A stretch of DNA of 8,591 nt from Planctomycetaceae bacterium (GCA_031267635.1 JAIRYX010000227.1:1-8591); one strand, 5' to 3'. Shown: positions 1 to 6,677, counted from the first letter of the stretch. Program-made: numbers and translations. Notes: generated from the sequence alone by a model not told the origin.

Positions 1-204
1 CTTAACGCAGCTCATCTTACTGCGTTTATTATGTTGGCATTATTTGTCGCTGTCCAAACGACAGCGTATTTTCGCGGCTTGAATATTTCCTGCGGATGTT
101 TCGGTCCCGAACATGACACTGTAATCGGTTGGTTTACGTTATCAATCGTTTATTTGTTGTTTATTCTTTCGCTCGCAAGAAATTTGTTTATATTCATTAA
201 TTAA
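1..204 (+). CDS. MauE/DoxX-like membrane protein, C-terminal fragment
   Basis: This frame is open from the first base and ends at TAA 202-204, giving 67 residues; the start lies outside the window. It shows a hydrophobic helix (about residues 6-23), then RGLNISCGCFG with a Cys-Gly-Cys pair at visible residues 31 and 33, then IGWFTLSIVYLLFILSLARN, another membrane helix. A Cys-x-Cys-Phe-Gly turn between two helices, followed by IGW, is typical of the MauE branch of the DoxX-like family. Those are small four-helix inner-membrane proteins, some linked to methylamine dehydrogenase maturation or disulfide/thiol redox chemistry. In planctomycetes such proteins are often of unknown role, so no substrate is proposed. 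It is too short for the ORF thresholds usually used, but the motif makes it a real gene end. No clear terminator directly follows; a long inverted repeat begins 11 nt downstream. Confidence 0.75.
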   Translation, partial: LNAAHLTAFIMLALFVAVQTTAYFRGLNISCGCFGPEHDTVIGWFTLSIVYLLFILSLARNLFIFIN

Positions 205-214
205 TTACCGCAAG

Positions 215-549
215 GTAACTATTCAGTCGCCCAAACCAGTAAATCCGCACGGGGCGTCTGAATAGTTATCCGAAAAATTTTACTATTGCCGCCCTTATTT
301 ATTAAATTTCCCTTAGTAGCCAACAAAGCCACCAAACTCGCCCTTATGCCCTTATTTTTTAATGGATTGCTACCTAAAAAAACTTGAACGAAAAATAAGG
401 GAGTAAGGACGCATATTAGCGCAATTGGTGGCTACTAAGGGAATCCCATAAATAAGGGTGGCAATAATAATATTTTTCGGTAAAATTGACGGTAACTATG
501 CAGTTACCAAAAACGCGGATTTATTGGCTCTGAGCGACTGAATAGTTAC
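215..549. repeat. Long imperfect inverted repeat, about 335 nt
   Basis: The sequence from 215 reads as the reverse complement of the sequence back from 549, with small bulges, almost to the centre. Outer arms: GTAACTATTCAGTCGC at 215-230 pairs with GCGACTGAATAGTTAC at 534-549, continuing into TAAATCCGC (240-248) against GCGGATTTA (515-523). Inner arms: the segment 270-336 (CCGAAAAAT, ATTGCC, CCCTTATTTAT, CCCTTAGTAGCCA) pairs with 422-480. Near the centre, CCTTATGCCCTTATTTTT pairs with AAAAATAAGGGAGTAAGG. The loop is about 361-390. Two small palindromes are nested near the ends: 216-232 with 251-268, and GGTAACT 491-497 with AGTTACC 502-508. There is no transposase or sizeable ORF inside. It could be a MITE-like non-autonomous element, a REP/BIME-type cluster, or DNA for a long hairpin RNA; the sequence alone does not decide. 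Confidence 0.85.
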
Positions 550-592
550 AAAATATTTTTTATCCTGATTTCACAAGCGTCAGAAAAATCGA

Positions 593-635
593 CACTGTAT
601 ATAAAATACAGTGCTTTTGTAATAAACTGTATTTT
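593..635 (+). promoter_or_regulatory. Overlapping alternative hairpins in the metG leader
   Basis: CACTGTAT (593-600) and ATACAGTG (606-613) form a perfect 8-bp stem with a 5-nt loop, followed by CTTTTGT, which is terminator-like. The same middle segment, AAAATACAGT (603-612), is also perfectly complementary to ACTGTATTTT (626-635), giving a competing 10-bp stem with a 13-nt loop. The two hairpins cannot form together. The arrangement resembles a terminator/antiterminator switch but could equally be a terminator for the upstream gene with a decayed repeat, or chance in AT-rich DNA. No T-box or other known riboswitch core is recognised here. Confidence 0.35.
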
Positions 636-726
636 GTTAATATTTATATGTGTCAAATACCTTATTTTCTAGTCTATTTTAAATTTTGCAAAACATTATT
701 TACAAAAACAAACAACGGGATTTTTG

Positions 727-2787
727 ATGAAAAAACGTAAAATTTTAGTGACAAGCGCGTTACCTTATGCAAACGGTCCTATTCATATCGGACATTTAGT
801 TGAGTATTTGCAAACAGATATTTGGGTGCGTTTTCAAAAACTTCGCGGTCACGACTGTCGATATTTTTGTGCCGACGATACGCACGGAACAGCAATTATG
901 CTTCGTGCTAAAAAAGAAGGCAAATCCGAAACGGAAATCATTAATGCGATGCAAAAGTCGCACGAAAAAGACTTTGCGGCATTGGAAATCGTGTTCGATA
1001 ATTACGGTAGCACGAACAGTGAAGAAAATCGGCAAATTTGTCACGAAATTTGGGCGGCTGTACGAAAATCAGGAATTATCGTAGAACGTGATGTAGAACA
1101 GCTTTACGACGACCAAGCAAACACATTTCTTCCCGACCGTTTCGTGCGAGGTACTTGTCCCAAATGCGGAAAAAAAGATCAATATGGAGATAACTGTGAA
1201 TGTGGAGCGACTTATTCGCCAACCGATTTGATCAATCCAGTTAGCACAATCACCGGCACAACGCCCATTTTGCGGACAGCACGCCATCTTTTTGTCGAAC
1301 TTGAAAAAGAACACAAATTTTTGAACGATTGGACGGCAAACAGCGGCTCGCTACAGCCCGAAGTGAGCAATTATCTTGCGGGACAATTTCTCAATGAGCC
1401 GCTTCGTCCTTGGGACGTGAGCCGTCCCGCACCGTATTTCGGATTCGAAATCCCCGACTCGCCGGGAAATTATTGGTACGTATGGTTTGATGCACCAATA
1501 GGTTACATCGCTTCGACGCTTGATTGGTGTAAAAAAACCGGTAGCGATTTCAACTCGTGGTGGCGCGATCCGAATAGTGAAATTCACCATTTTATCGGAA
1601 AAGACATTGCCTATTTTCACACGCTTTTTTGGCCCGCCCTTTTGAAAATCTCCGATTTTAACCTTCCTACTCAAGTTCACGTTCACGGATTTTTGACAGT
1701 CAATGGCGAAAAAATGTCGAAACGGCACGGTACGTTTATTCTCGCCGCAGATTACGCCAAACATTTGAGTCCGTCGTACTTGCGGTATTATTATGCTTCC
1801 AAATTGAGTAACCGCAATGAAGACGTTGACTTAAACCTTGACGAGTTCGAGAATAAAGTCAATTCTGATCTTGTCGGTAAAGTGGTCAATCTGGCGAGCC
1901 GGACAGCGAAATTCGTTGCAAAGACCGGATTATCACCATTGTATCCTGACGATGGCGGTTTGTTCCGAAAAGCGGCGGAAAGCGGCGTTGAAATTGCGGA
2001 CGCTTATGATCAGGTTGATCTAGCGCGTGCGATGCGGTTGATTATGGAGTGTGCGGATCGGGCGAATAAGTTTATCGACGACCACGCTCCTTGGACCTTG
2101 AAAAACGATCCGACCAAACAACAACAGTTGCAAGATATTTGCACGATTGGTTTAAACCTTTTCCGGCAGTTGGTGATTTACCTTGCGCCGGTGCTGCCGA
2201 CGCTTGCAAAGCAGACGGAAGAGCTTTTGAACGATACCTTTACGCATTGGGATAACTCGGCGCAACCGCTTGTCGGTACGCCGGTTGCTCCGTTTACACA
2301 CATGATGACACGAGTTCCGAAAGAAGGAATTAAATTGATGATTGAAGATTCCAAAGAAATAGAGAATACTACAAATTGTGAACAAAACGCAAATGACGCG
2401 ATTCAGGATAAATGGAATGATTCGGCGGAATCGCTGGAAGCCGAACCGCTTACGATGGAGACAATTTCCATTGACGATTTTGTTAAAGTCGATTTACGGG
2501 TCGCGCGGATTATTGAAGCCCAAGAAGTTGCGGAAGCAAGAAAGCTATTGCAACTAACGCTCAGTTTTGGTGGAAATGAGCGGCGGAATGTGTTTGCCGG
2601 AATCAAAGCGGCGTACAAACCGGAAGAATTAGTTGGACGTTTAGTCGTTTGCGTAGCGAACCTTGCACCGCGTCAAATGAAATTCGGTATCAGCGAAGGA
2701 ATGGTTGTCGCGGCGGGTCCCGGCGGAAGCGACATATTCCTGCTCTCCCCCGACGACGGCGCGAAGCCCGGAATGAGACTGCATTAA
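727..2787 (+). CDS. metG: Methionyl-tRNA synthetase (class I, with C-terminal tRNA-binding domain)
   Basis: Charges tRNA-Met with methionine at the expense of ATP, for both initiation and elongation, in the cytoplasm. The product is 686 residues, close to the 677 of E. coli MetRS. The Rossmann catalytic domain begins with ALPYANGPIHIGH (HIGH motif at 20-23). A zinc-binding insertion follows, with cysteines 144, 147, 157 and 159, and KMSKR lies at 329-333 followed by HG. An anticodon-binding helical domain spans roughly 370-540, and an EMAPII/Trbp111-type OB-fold domain (about 580-686, ending MKFGISEGMVVAAGPGG) gives dimerisation and tRNA binding. The last zinc cysteines are spaced CxC (CECG) rather than the CxxC of E. 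coli. I start at ATG 727; TTG 724 just before it would add one residue but is less likely. GGGA sits 5 nt upstream. It is transcribed alone: its upstream neighbour is 522 nt away and its downstream neighbour is on the opposite strand. Confidence 0.97.
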   Translation: MKKRKILVTSALPYANGPIHIGHLVEYLQTDIWVRFQKLRGHDCRYFCADDTHGTAIMLRAKKEGKSETEIINAMQKSHEKDFAALEIVFDNYGSTNSEENRQICHEIWAAVRKSGIIVERDVEQLYDDQANTFLPDRFVRGTCPKCGKKDQYGDNCECGATYSPTDLINPVSTITGTTPILRTARHLFVELEKEHKFLNDWTANSGSLQPEVSNYLAGQFLNEPLRPWDVSRPAPYFGFEIPDSPGNYWYVWFDAPIGYIASTLDWCKKTGSDFNSWWRDPNSEIHHFIGKDIAYFHTLFWPALLKISDFNLPTQVHVHGFLTVNGEKMSKRHGTFILAADYAKHLSPSYLRYYYASKLSNRNEDVDLNLDEFENKVNSDLVGKVVNLASRTAKFVAKTGLSPLYPDDGGLFRKAAESGVEIADAYDQVDLARAMRLIMECADRANKFIDDHAPWTLKNDPTKQQQLQDICTIGLNLFRQLVIYLAPVLPTLAKQTEELLNDTFTHWDNSAQPLVGTPVAPFTHMMTRVPKEGIKLMIEDSKEIENTTNCEQNANDAIQDKWNDSAESLEAEPLTMETISIDDFVKVDLRVARIIEAQEVAEARKLLQLTLSFGGNERRNVFAGIKAAYKPEELVGRLVVCVANLAPRQMKFGISEGMVVAAGPGGSDIFLLSPDDGAKPGMRLH

Positions 2788-2804
2788 AAGAACCAAAAGT
2801 AGCT

Positions 2805-2910
2805 CTATTTTTCGGTTGCTCACCCCCAATAAATCCGCACAGCGCAACAGTCTTGCGGATGATTATTTTAGTGAATCAGTACGGATTTATTGGTTTGAGC
2901 AACTGAATAG
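2805..2910. repeat. Palindromic repeat related to the ends of the 215-549 element
   Basis: GTTGCTCA followed by AATAAATCCG (2815-2837) is the inverse of CGGATTTATT followed by TGAGCAAC (2882-2903), about 22 bp of stem with one short bulge. The right side runs on into TGAATAGTA (2904-2912), and the left side has a decayed counterpart, CTATTTTTCGG, at 2805-2815. The same units (CTATTCAGT, then GCTCA or GCCCA, then TAAATCCGC) form both ends of the long inverted repeat upstream of metG. This is therefore a second, shorter member of the same family, here with an unrelated core of about 44 nt. It starts 18 nt after the metG stop. Confidence 0.8.
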
Positions 2911-2917
2911 TACGAAG

Positions 2918-2944
2918 TTCCTCAATTTCCCTTGAGGAATTTTG
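2918..2944 (+). terminator. Rho-independent terminator-like hairpin after metG
   Basis: TTCCTCAA (2918-2925) and TTGAGGAA (2932-2939) form a perfect 8-bp stem with a 6-nt loop, followed at once by TTTTG. Two A-T pairs and a G-T pair extend the stem. The T-run lies only on the plus-strand side, so it would end transcription coming from metG. The T-tract is short and the stem AT-rich, so its efficiency is uncertain. Confidence 0.55.
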
Positions 2945-2974
2945 TAATCGTTACATGATTTTATTTTTAGAGAA

Positions 2975-3011
2975 GAGACAGGCGTTCGTTCGCTAAACGA
3001 GAACCTGCCTC
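2975..3011 (-). terminator. Imperfect hairpin at the 3' end of the PHP gene
   Basis: GAGACAGGCGTTCGT (2975-2989) pairs imperfectly with ACGAGAACCTGCCTC (2997-3011) around a 7-nt loop. It lies 25 nt past the stop codon of the minus-strand PHP gene. No clear T-run follows on that strand, so this may be a transcript-stabilising 3' stem rather than a classical terminator. Confidence 0.3.
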
Positions 3012-3036
3012 CCAAAAATCCGAAAGAATCTGTTAT

Positions 3037-4200
3037 TTAGCCGATTGAAATTTCAAGCGGTTTGGCGGTTCCGATTAACCAGTTGGCGACAGTGAATTTT
3101 TTCAGCGCCGGATCAACCGGCAATGCCAATTCGCTTTGCGGTTTCAATTCGTGAATGTTGTTATCAATTTGAATTTGACACGGAATATCGCTTCGGTTGG
3201 TTAATTGGAGCGAATTGTTATTCTTTGCGGTTTCGACGCAAGCGTTGAATAATTGTTCGACCCATTGCGGTCTGCCCAAAATCAGCCCCGCCGCCCAGCC
3301 GATAGTCCGCCGCGCGAAAAACGCTTCACGAATCGCATCTTCCGTTCTATCTTTCGCCAAAATCAATGTCATTGGTCGAAGCGGGTTTTGACTGCCGTAC
3401 TGATTCCATTCGGAAACATGAATATCGCTGGTTGTGATCAAGCCCATATCCATTTCGTTACACCAATTCGCAACAATCGGATAGTACGAAGTTCCGTTGA
3501 ACACTTCAATTCCGTGCAAATATCCTTTACGCCGGACGTCGTCATGTTCTGAAGTGAACGACATCGGGACGCCTTTTTCGAGACCGCCGCTTTTCGGAGC
3601 AACCCAGCCGGGGTGATTCCAGAACACAAACGCCCCTTGATCCGCCGCAACCGCAAGCATCTTTTTCCAATCCGCAACCGCTTCGGCAACCGGATTGACG
3701 TCTTTCAGAAAAATGGCGTTAAAATGTCCCGGCGGCATTGTGGACTTTGTAATTTCCGTACCGCGAATAAGAATCAGATGATTCTTTTCCGCTTCCGGTT
3801 TGGCAATATCGTAGGCGATATTGTGATCATCGTTCCGCTCTCTTAATTGAGTTGATTTTCCGCCGAAAAACGGGCGGTATTCGATATGATCGGTAATCGC
3901 AATCACATCAAGTCCGTTTTCAACCGCTTCATGAACACGAGCTTTCGGCATCACATAACCGTCCGAAAATAATGTGTGCATGTGAAAATCCCCTTTGAGA
4001 ACCTGAAAGCTTCCGACATTGGGAATCGCGATTTTTCGCGGCGTTCGTTTCGGATTCAAAATGTTCCTGTTTGGTACGGTGAACAACGGGTCAACCGTTT
4101 TCGCGACAACATCTTCTTGTCCGAGAGCAAAACTCATCGGCAGGATTGCCGCCGCGCCCAAGAGGGTCATTTGTTTCAAAAAGTCTCTGCGATTGTGCAT
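3037..4200 (-). CDS. Tat-exported PHP-domain metal-dependent hydrolase
   Basis: The product is 387 residues. The N-terminus MHNRRDFLKQMTLLGAAAIL is a twin-arginine (Tat) signal peptide, so it is probably exported already folded. The PHP (polymerase and histidinol phosphatase) metal site is visible: HxH at 73/75 in DFHMHTLFSDG, D80, ITDH at 102-105, E149 in RGTEI, H159, H196 in FWNHPGW, and SDIH with D259/H261. These residues bind a di- or trinuclear metal centre in phosphoesterases of the family. A short beta-rich tail (about 330-387) follows the catalytic domain. The substrate is unknown. I chose ATG 4200, because the Tat motif sits directly after it and AAAGGAA lies 7 nt upstream. An ATG at 4269 would add 23 charged residues before the signal and is unlikely. 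It is 259 nt beyond the lipoprotein A gene on the same strand. Confidence 0.85.
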   Translation of the reverse strand: MHNRRDFLKQMTLLGAAAILPMSFALGQEDVVAKTVDPLFTVPNRNILNPKRTPRKIAIPNVGSFQVLKGDFHMHTLFSDGYVMPKARVHEAVENGLDVIAITDHIEYRPFFGGKSTQLRERNDDHNIAYDIAKPEAEKNHLILIRGTEITKSTMPPGHFNAIFLKDVNPVAEAVADWKKMLAVAADQGAFVFWNHPGWVAPKSGGLEKGVPMSFTSEHDDVRRKGYLHGIEVFNGTSYYPIVANWCNEMDMGLITTSDIHVSEWNQYGSQNPLRPMTLILAKDRTEDAIREAFFARRTIGWAAGLILGRPQWVEQLFNACVETAKNNNSLQLTNRSDIPCQIQIDNNIHELKPQSELALPVDPALKKFTVANWLIGTAKPLEISIG

Positions 4201-4206
4201 GAGATG

Positions 4207-4213
4207 TTCCTTT
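4207..4213 (-). promoter_or_regulatory. Ribosome binding site of the PHP gene
   Basis: On the minus strand this reads AAAGGAA, with 7 nt between GGA and ATG 4200. It is the reason for preferring that start over the upstream ATG at 4269, and it agrees with the Tat signal beginning at residue 2. Confidence 0.65.
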
Positions 4214-4459
4214 CTGTTTTCATTTTGATTTGAGGTCAAAGTTAAATGTTTGTGATTTTTTTTCGACAACAGTTACCGTCAAAGTAGTTTCATGGTTATA
4301 TTTCCTTAACATTATCGTTTGTGGTTTGTTTCGTAATCAAAATTTTTATCGCAAGAGTTATATCATTCGTTTACGACACAAACTTCTAACAACGCTGTAA
4401 ATAAACATCAATCGAATGGCTACCAGAAATATATCAATAAAGTATAACACTCAAAAATG

Positions 4460-4954
4460 TTATTCCGTAGGAACAAGGTCAGGAGTAATGCGACCTTTCG
4501 ACTCCAACTCAAAATCAAATGTTTGAGTTCGTTGTTCTTTCGAGGAAACAACCGTGCGAAATAATTCGGTTTTGCGATTATATCGATCTGGAACACGCTC
4601 TTTACCGCGTCCGAGATTTTCATTCGGAATTTTATCGCGAAATTCGATACCACCGCGGGCTGTCCAAATTTGAACTCGTTTGTTTCCGGCTTCGACTCCT
4701 TCTTTGACTGAGTTGAACATTAGTGAATACCTGCCGTTTTCGTCTGTTAAACCAAACGCGAGCGTTGCTTTTTCAACGTCTTCGAAAAAAACTTGAGCGT
4801 AAGGCAAAGGTTGCCCGTCCAACGTAATACGACCGCTTCCATGAATCAGATCAACGTTGCTATAATCAATCCTCGCATGGTGATTCGTAGGACAACCGAT
4901 TGTCCAGATCAATAGGAGGACAAACAGGGTTTGTGGTAAAAAATATTGTCTCAT
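4460..4954 (-). CDS. Probable lipoprotein A, planctomycete carboxypeptidase-regulatory-like type
   Basis: The product is 164 residues. The N-terminus MRQYFLPQTLFVLLLIWTIG is a signal peptide ending in a lipobox-like WTIGC, so Cys21 is the likely lipidated residue. The mature part starts with GSGRITLDGQPLPYAQVFFE (39-58) and goes on to GLTDENGRYSLMF, the usual pattern of a carboxypeptidase-regulatory-like beta-sandwich: gain of a modification 'G.v..dG.p...a.V.f', then 'TdenGrY'. VPDRYN (121-126) and a closing FDFEL strand are features shared by many small planctomycete lipoproteins. The molecular role is unknown; an envelope location is likely. It lies 174 nt downstream of DUF1559 gene A in the same direction, the same order as in the second module. 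No clear Shine-Dalgarno sequence precedes ATG 4954. Confidence 0.75.
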   Translation of the reverse strand: MRQYFLPQTLFVLLLIWTIGCPTNHHARIDYSNVDLIHGSGRITLDGQPLPYAQVFFEDVEKATLAFGLTDENGRYSLMFNSVKEGVEAGNKRVQIWTARGGIEFRDKIPNENLGRGKERVPDRYNRKTELFRTVVSSKEQRTQTFDFELESKGRITPDLVPTE

Positions 4955-5053
4955 AATTTGACGCCGTTAAATTTCTCTATAAAATTTGTTTTCTTACTTA
5001 AACGATGGATTTATTTTTCATGTTTTTCAGTTCGGTATTTTCTGTTTCTGGAA

Positions 5054-5083
5054 TCTGCCGGAATTGCAAGAGATTTCGGCAGA
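5054..5083 (-). terminator. GC-rich hairpin between DUF1559 gene A and lipoprotein A
   Basis: TCTGCCG (5054-5060) and CGGCAGA (5077-5083) form a perfect 7-bp GC-rich stem around a 16-nt loop, extended by weaker pairing. It lies 45 nt past the stop of DUF1559 gene A and before lipoprotein A. There is no T-run on either strand. It could be a processing or attenuating stem that lowers expression of the downstream lipoprotein, rather than a full terminator. Confidence 0.35.
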
Positions 5084-5128
5084 CTCTTGTAACAAAGTGA
5101 AGACCGGATTTAATGTGTTCCGAGTTTA

Positions 5129-6379
5129 TCAGAAGGAACTTGTTGTTTCATGACCGTTCCGGGAATGTATTGCCCGATACAGTTGGTAATCAATTGTATT
5201 GGGAACATAGTGGACGGAACCGTCGCCCAAAGCAAAATTAGCTCCGTTGGGATGATAACTGCCGAAAGCCACTTCTATAAATGTTCCATGAATATTAGGA
5301 GTTAAAAAATAAGCGTTCAGCCGAATCAAACCGCTTCCCAAACCTTCTGAAAATTCTGTCGGAGTATCAACGGTGTTTGGATTGCTCGGATCCCAGCCCC
5401 ACCATTGATTACCGCCGATAGAAAACATGTCCATTCCTTGGCTATCTTTGGTAAAATCGGGATCAGGCGCCGACTCACCGACAAGGATTGTATTGGAAAG
5501 TCCATCAGAGATCGCTCCGAAATTAAGCCAACGTTCTCCTAAAAAAGAACCGTTGGGATTACCAGACGTCCATGGTCCGCTGGTTTTTCGCGGTCCCTGG
5601 CAACCGGAAAGCGATACCATATCAGAAGTTGGCGTAACAACTCCGTCATTAGTATAGTTTCCACCCGTCCAGAGCGTACGCACATTATCGTTGCCGACAT
5701 TACTACCGGCACTGCCGCGATAACAGGCGACGGCGCGATTCCAGATATTATTGTAAGAACGGGGTAAATTCCGTTCGATGGGACATGTTGGACAGAAATA
5801 GGTTTGGATAAACGTCATACACGCTTTGACATTAGCAATCGGTTCGTCGTTTGCGCTCGCAATGACGCTTCCCGAAGTGTTATGTCGGAACCCGCCTTTG
5901 GTTTCGTCATTCCAATCAAAAACAAGCGTGCTAAACAGATTTTGCTGCTCAATATACGGCAAAATCGCTCCGCTCCAAAGGAAACCTTGTCGCGTAAATC
6001 CGGCAGGCATCGCTTGGTAAGCGTCATGGTAATTGTGAATGCCAATTCCTATTTGGCGCATATTGTTACTACACTGCATTCTTCTAGCGGCTTCTCTTGC
6101 GGCTTGAACGGCGGGTAAAAGGAGTGCAATCAAGATTCCAATGATTGCTATCACTACAAGAAGTTCGACAAGGGTAAATGCTCGGCGAACAAGCGATTTT
6201 TTCCAGAATGGAAATAGAAGAAATGTTTCAAGGAAACAGGTAACGACGCATAAGATGCGACATAAAAGAAAAGGCAAATGCCCGCCTCCTCCTCCGCCAT
6301 CGTTGCGACCGCCTCCTCCCGATTTGATCGCCGTACTACAACACTTCGCAAACTCCAACGCTTTTTTCAACACTCTCAT
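5129..6379 (-). CDS. DUF1559 pseudopilin-like protein A
   Basis: The product is 416 residues of the DUF1559 family, present in many copies per planctomycete genome. It has a type IV pilin/type II secretion-like N-terminus: RRA then FTLVELLVVIAIIGILIALL from residue 68, with Glu at +5 (E72) and Ala at -1. AVQAAREAARRMQCSN follows. DGLSNTILVGES (about 290-300) and ALGDGSVHYV (about 375-385) are family landmarks. The part after the predicted cleavage site is about 349 residues, normal for the family. The leader is odd: 67 residues, including a Gly-rich stretch (21-33, two G runs) and an extra hydrophobic segment (about 35-58). ATG 6379 is chosen for AGGAG 7 nt upstream; an ATG at 6517 would add 46 residues. 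The first 158 nt of the shared part (6063-6220) are nearly identical to gene B. Probably anchored in or secreted to the envelope; its biochemical role is unknown. Confidence 0.88.
   Translation of the reverse strand: MRVLKKALEFAKCCSTAIKSGGGGRNDGGGGGGHLPFLLCRILCVVTCFLETFLLFPFWKKSLVRRAFTLVELLVVIAIIGILIALLLPAVQAAREAARRMQCSNNMRQIGIGIHNYHDAYQAMPAGFTRQGFLWSGAILPYIEQQNLFSTLVFDWNDETKGGFRHNTSGSVIASANDEPIANVKACMTFIQTYFCPTCPIERNLPRSYNNIWNRAVACYRGSAGSNVGNDNVRTLWTGGNYTNDGVVTPTSDMVSLSGCQGPRKTSGPWTSGNPNGSFLGERWLNFGAISDGLSNTILVGESAPDPDFTKDSQGMDMFSIGGNQWWGWDPSNPNTVDTPTEFSEGLGSGLIRLNAYFLTPNIHGTFIEVAFGSYHPNGANFALGDGSVHYVPNTIDYQLYRAIHSRNGHETTSSF
6063..6220 (-). repeat. Near-identical 5' cassette in DUF1559 gene A
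   Basis: These 158 nt match 8434-8591 with two differences (156/158), both synonymous: Ala GCC/GCA and Ile ATC/ATT. It covers the end of the leader, the prepilin cleavage region, the whole hydrophobic helix and RRMQCSN. Similarity stops sharply at 6063. The match runs to the edge of the window, so its true length is not known. Confidence 0.95.
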
Positions 6380-6385
6380 TTTCAA

Positions 6386-6395
6386 TCTCCTCTTT
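6386..6395 (-). promoter_or_regulatory. Ribosome binding site of DUF1559 gene A
   Basis: On the minus strand it reads AAAGAGGAGA, with 7 nt from AGGAG to ATG 6379. This is a strong match and sets the start. No comparable site precedes the longer ATG at 6517. Confidence 0.75.
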
Positions 6396-6677
6396 GAGAC
6401 TTTAATTAATTTAGATTTGAAAAGACAAAAACCACTATAGTCTTTGCTGAAATCTAAACGGACTGTTTTACTTCTTGCACTTGAAAATTTTGTTTTAACA
6501 ACGTTGTTACACATCAAAAATTTTTGCTGAGTCGTTATATAAAACCCAAAACTTTAAGCGTAACAAGTATGAGATTATTCTACATTAAAAACTTGAATTC
6601 AACAAGGGGGAAACTTAAAATTTTTATAAATTTTTCGCATTCGAAAAATAAAATTTAACGTTACATCAACGATAGAC

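Larger units (their letters stand above)
205..726. other. Gene-free stretch upstream of metG
   Basis: I see no convincing gene in these 522 nt. Positions 215-549 are filled by a long imperfect inverted repeat. Positions 550-726 are very AT-rich and hold small palindromes (593-635) and the metG leader. A weak promoter-like pair, TGTCAA at 651-656 and TATTTT at 675-680, lies before metG, but it matches the sigma-70 consensus poorly and is not claimed as a site. GGGA at 718-721 is the only ribosome-binding-site-like sequence before the metG ATG. Confidence 0.7.

Noticed and set aside
362..406. A 14-codon ORF (MDCYLKKLERKIRE) in the loop of the long inverted repeat
   Set aside because: Very short, no ribosome binding site, and part of it overlaps the complementary arm; most likely chance.
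4201..4269. 23-residue N-terminal extension of the PHP protein
   Set aside because: It would bury the twin-arginine motif behind a hydrophilic tail. The ribosome binding site at 4207-4213 and the Tat signal agree on ATG 4200.
4271..4282. AGTTACCGTCAA, the inverse of TTGACGGTAACT at 486-497, as another copy of the repeat family
   Set aside because: Only 12 nt match, with no extension into the TAAATCCGC unit. Matches of that length are expected by chance in a window of this size.
4201..4459. Possible small gene or RNA between lipoprotein A and the PHP gene
   Set aside because: No ORF with a plausible start, no tRNA-like fold and no known RNA motif seen; only AT-rich spacer.
4444..4463. 6-bp stem at the end of lipoprotein A (ATAACA/TGTTAT) as a terminator
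   Set aside because: The stem is short and purely AT-rich apart from one C-G pair, and it has no T-run, so it is too weak to call.
6380..6517. 46-codon upstream extension of DUF1559 gene A starting at ATG 6517
   Set aside because: AGGAG lies 7 nt before ATG 6379, while no ribosome binding site precedes 6517. The extra residues are a charged, signal-free sequence before an already long leader.
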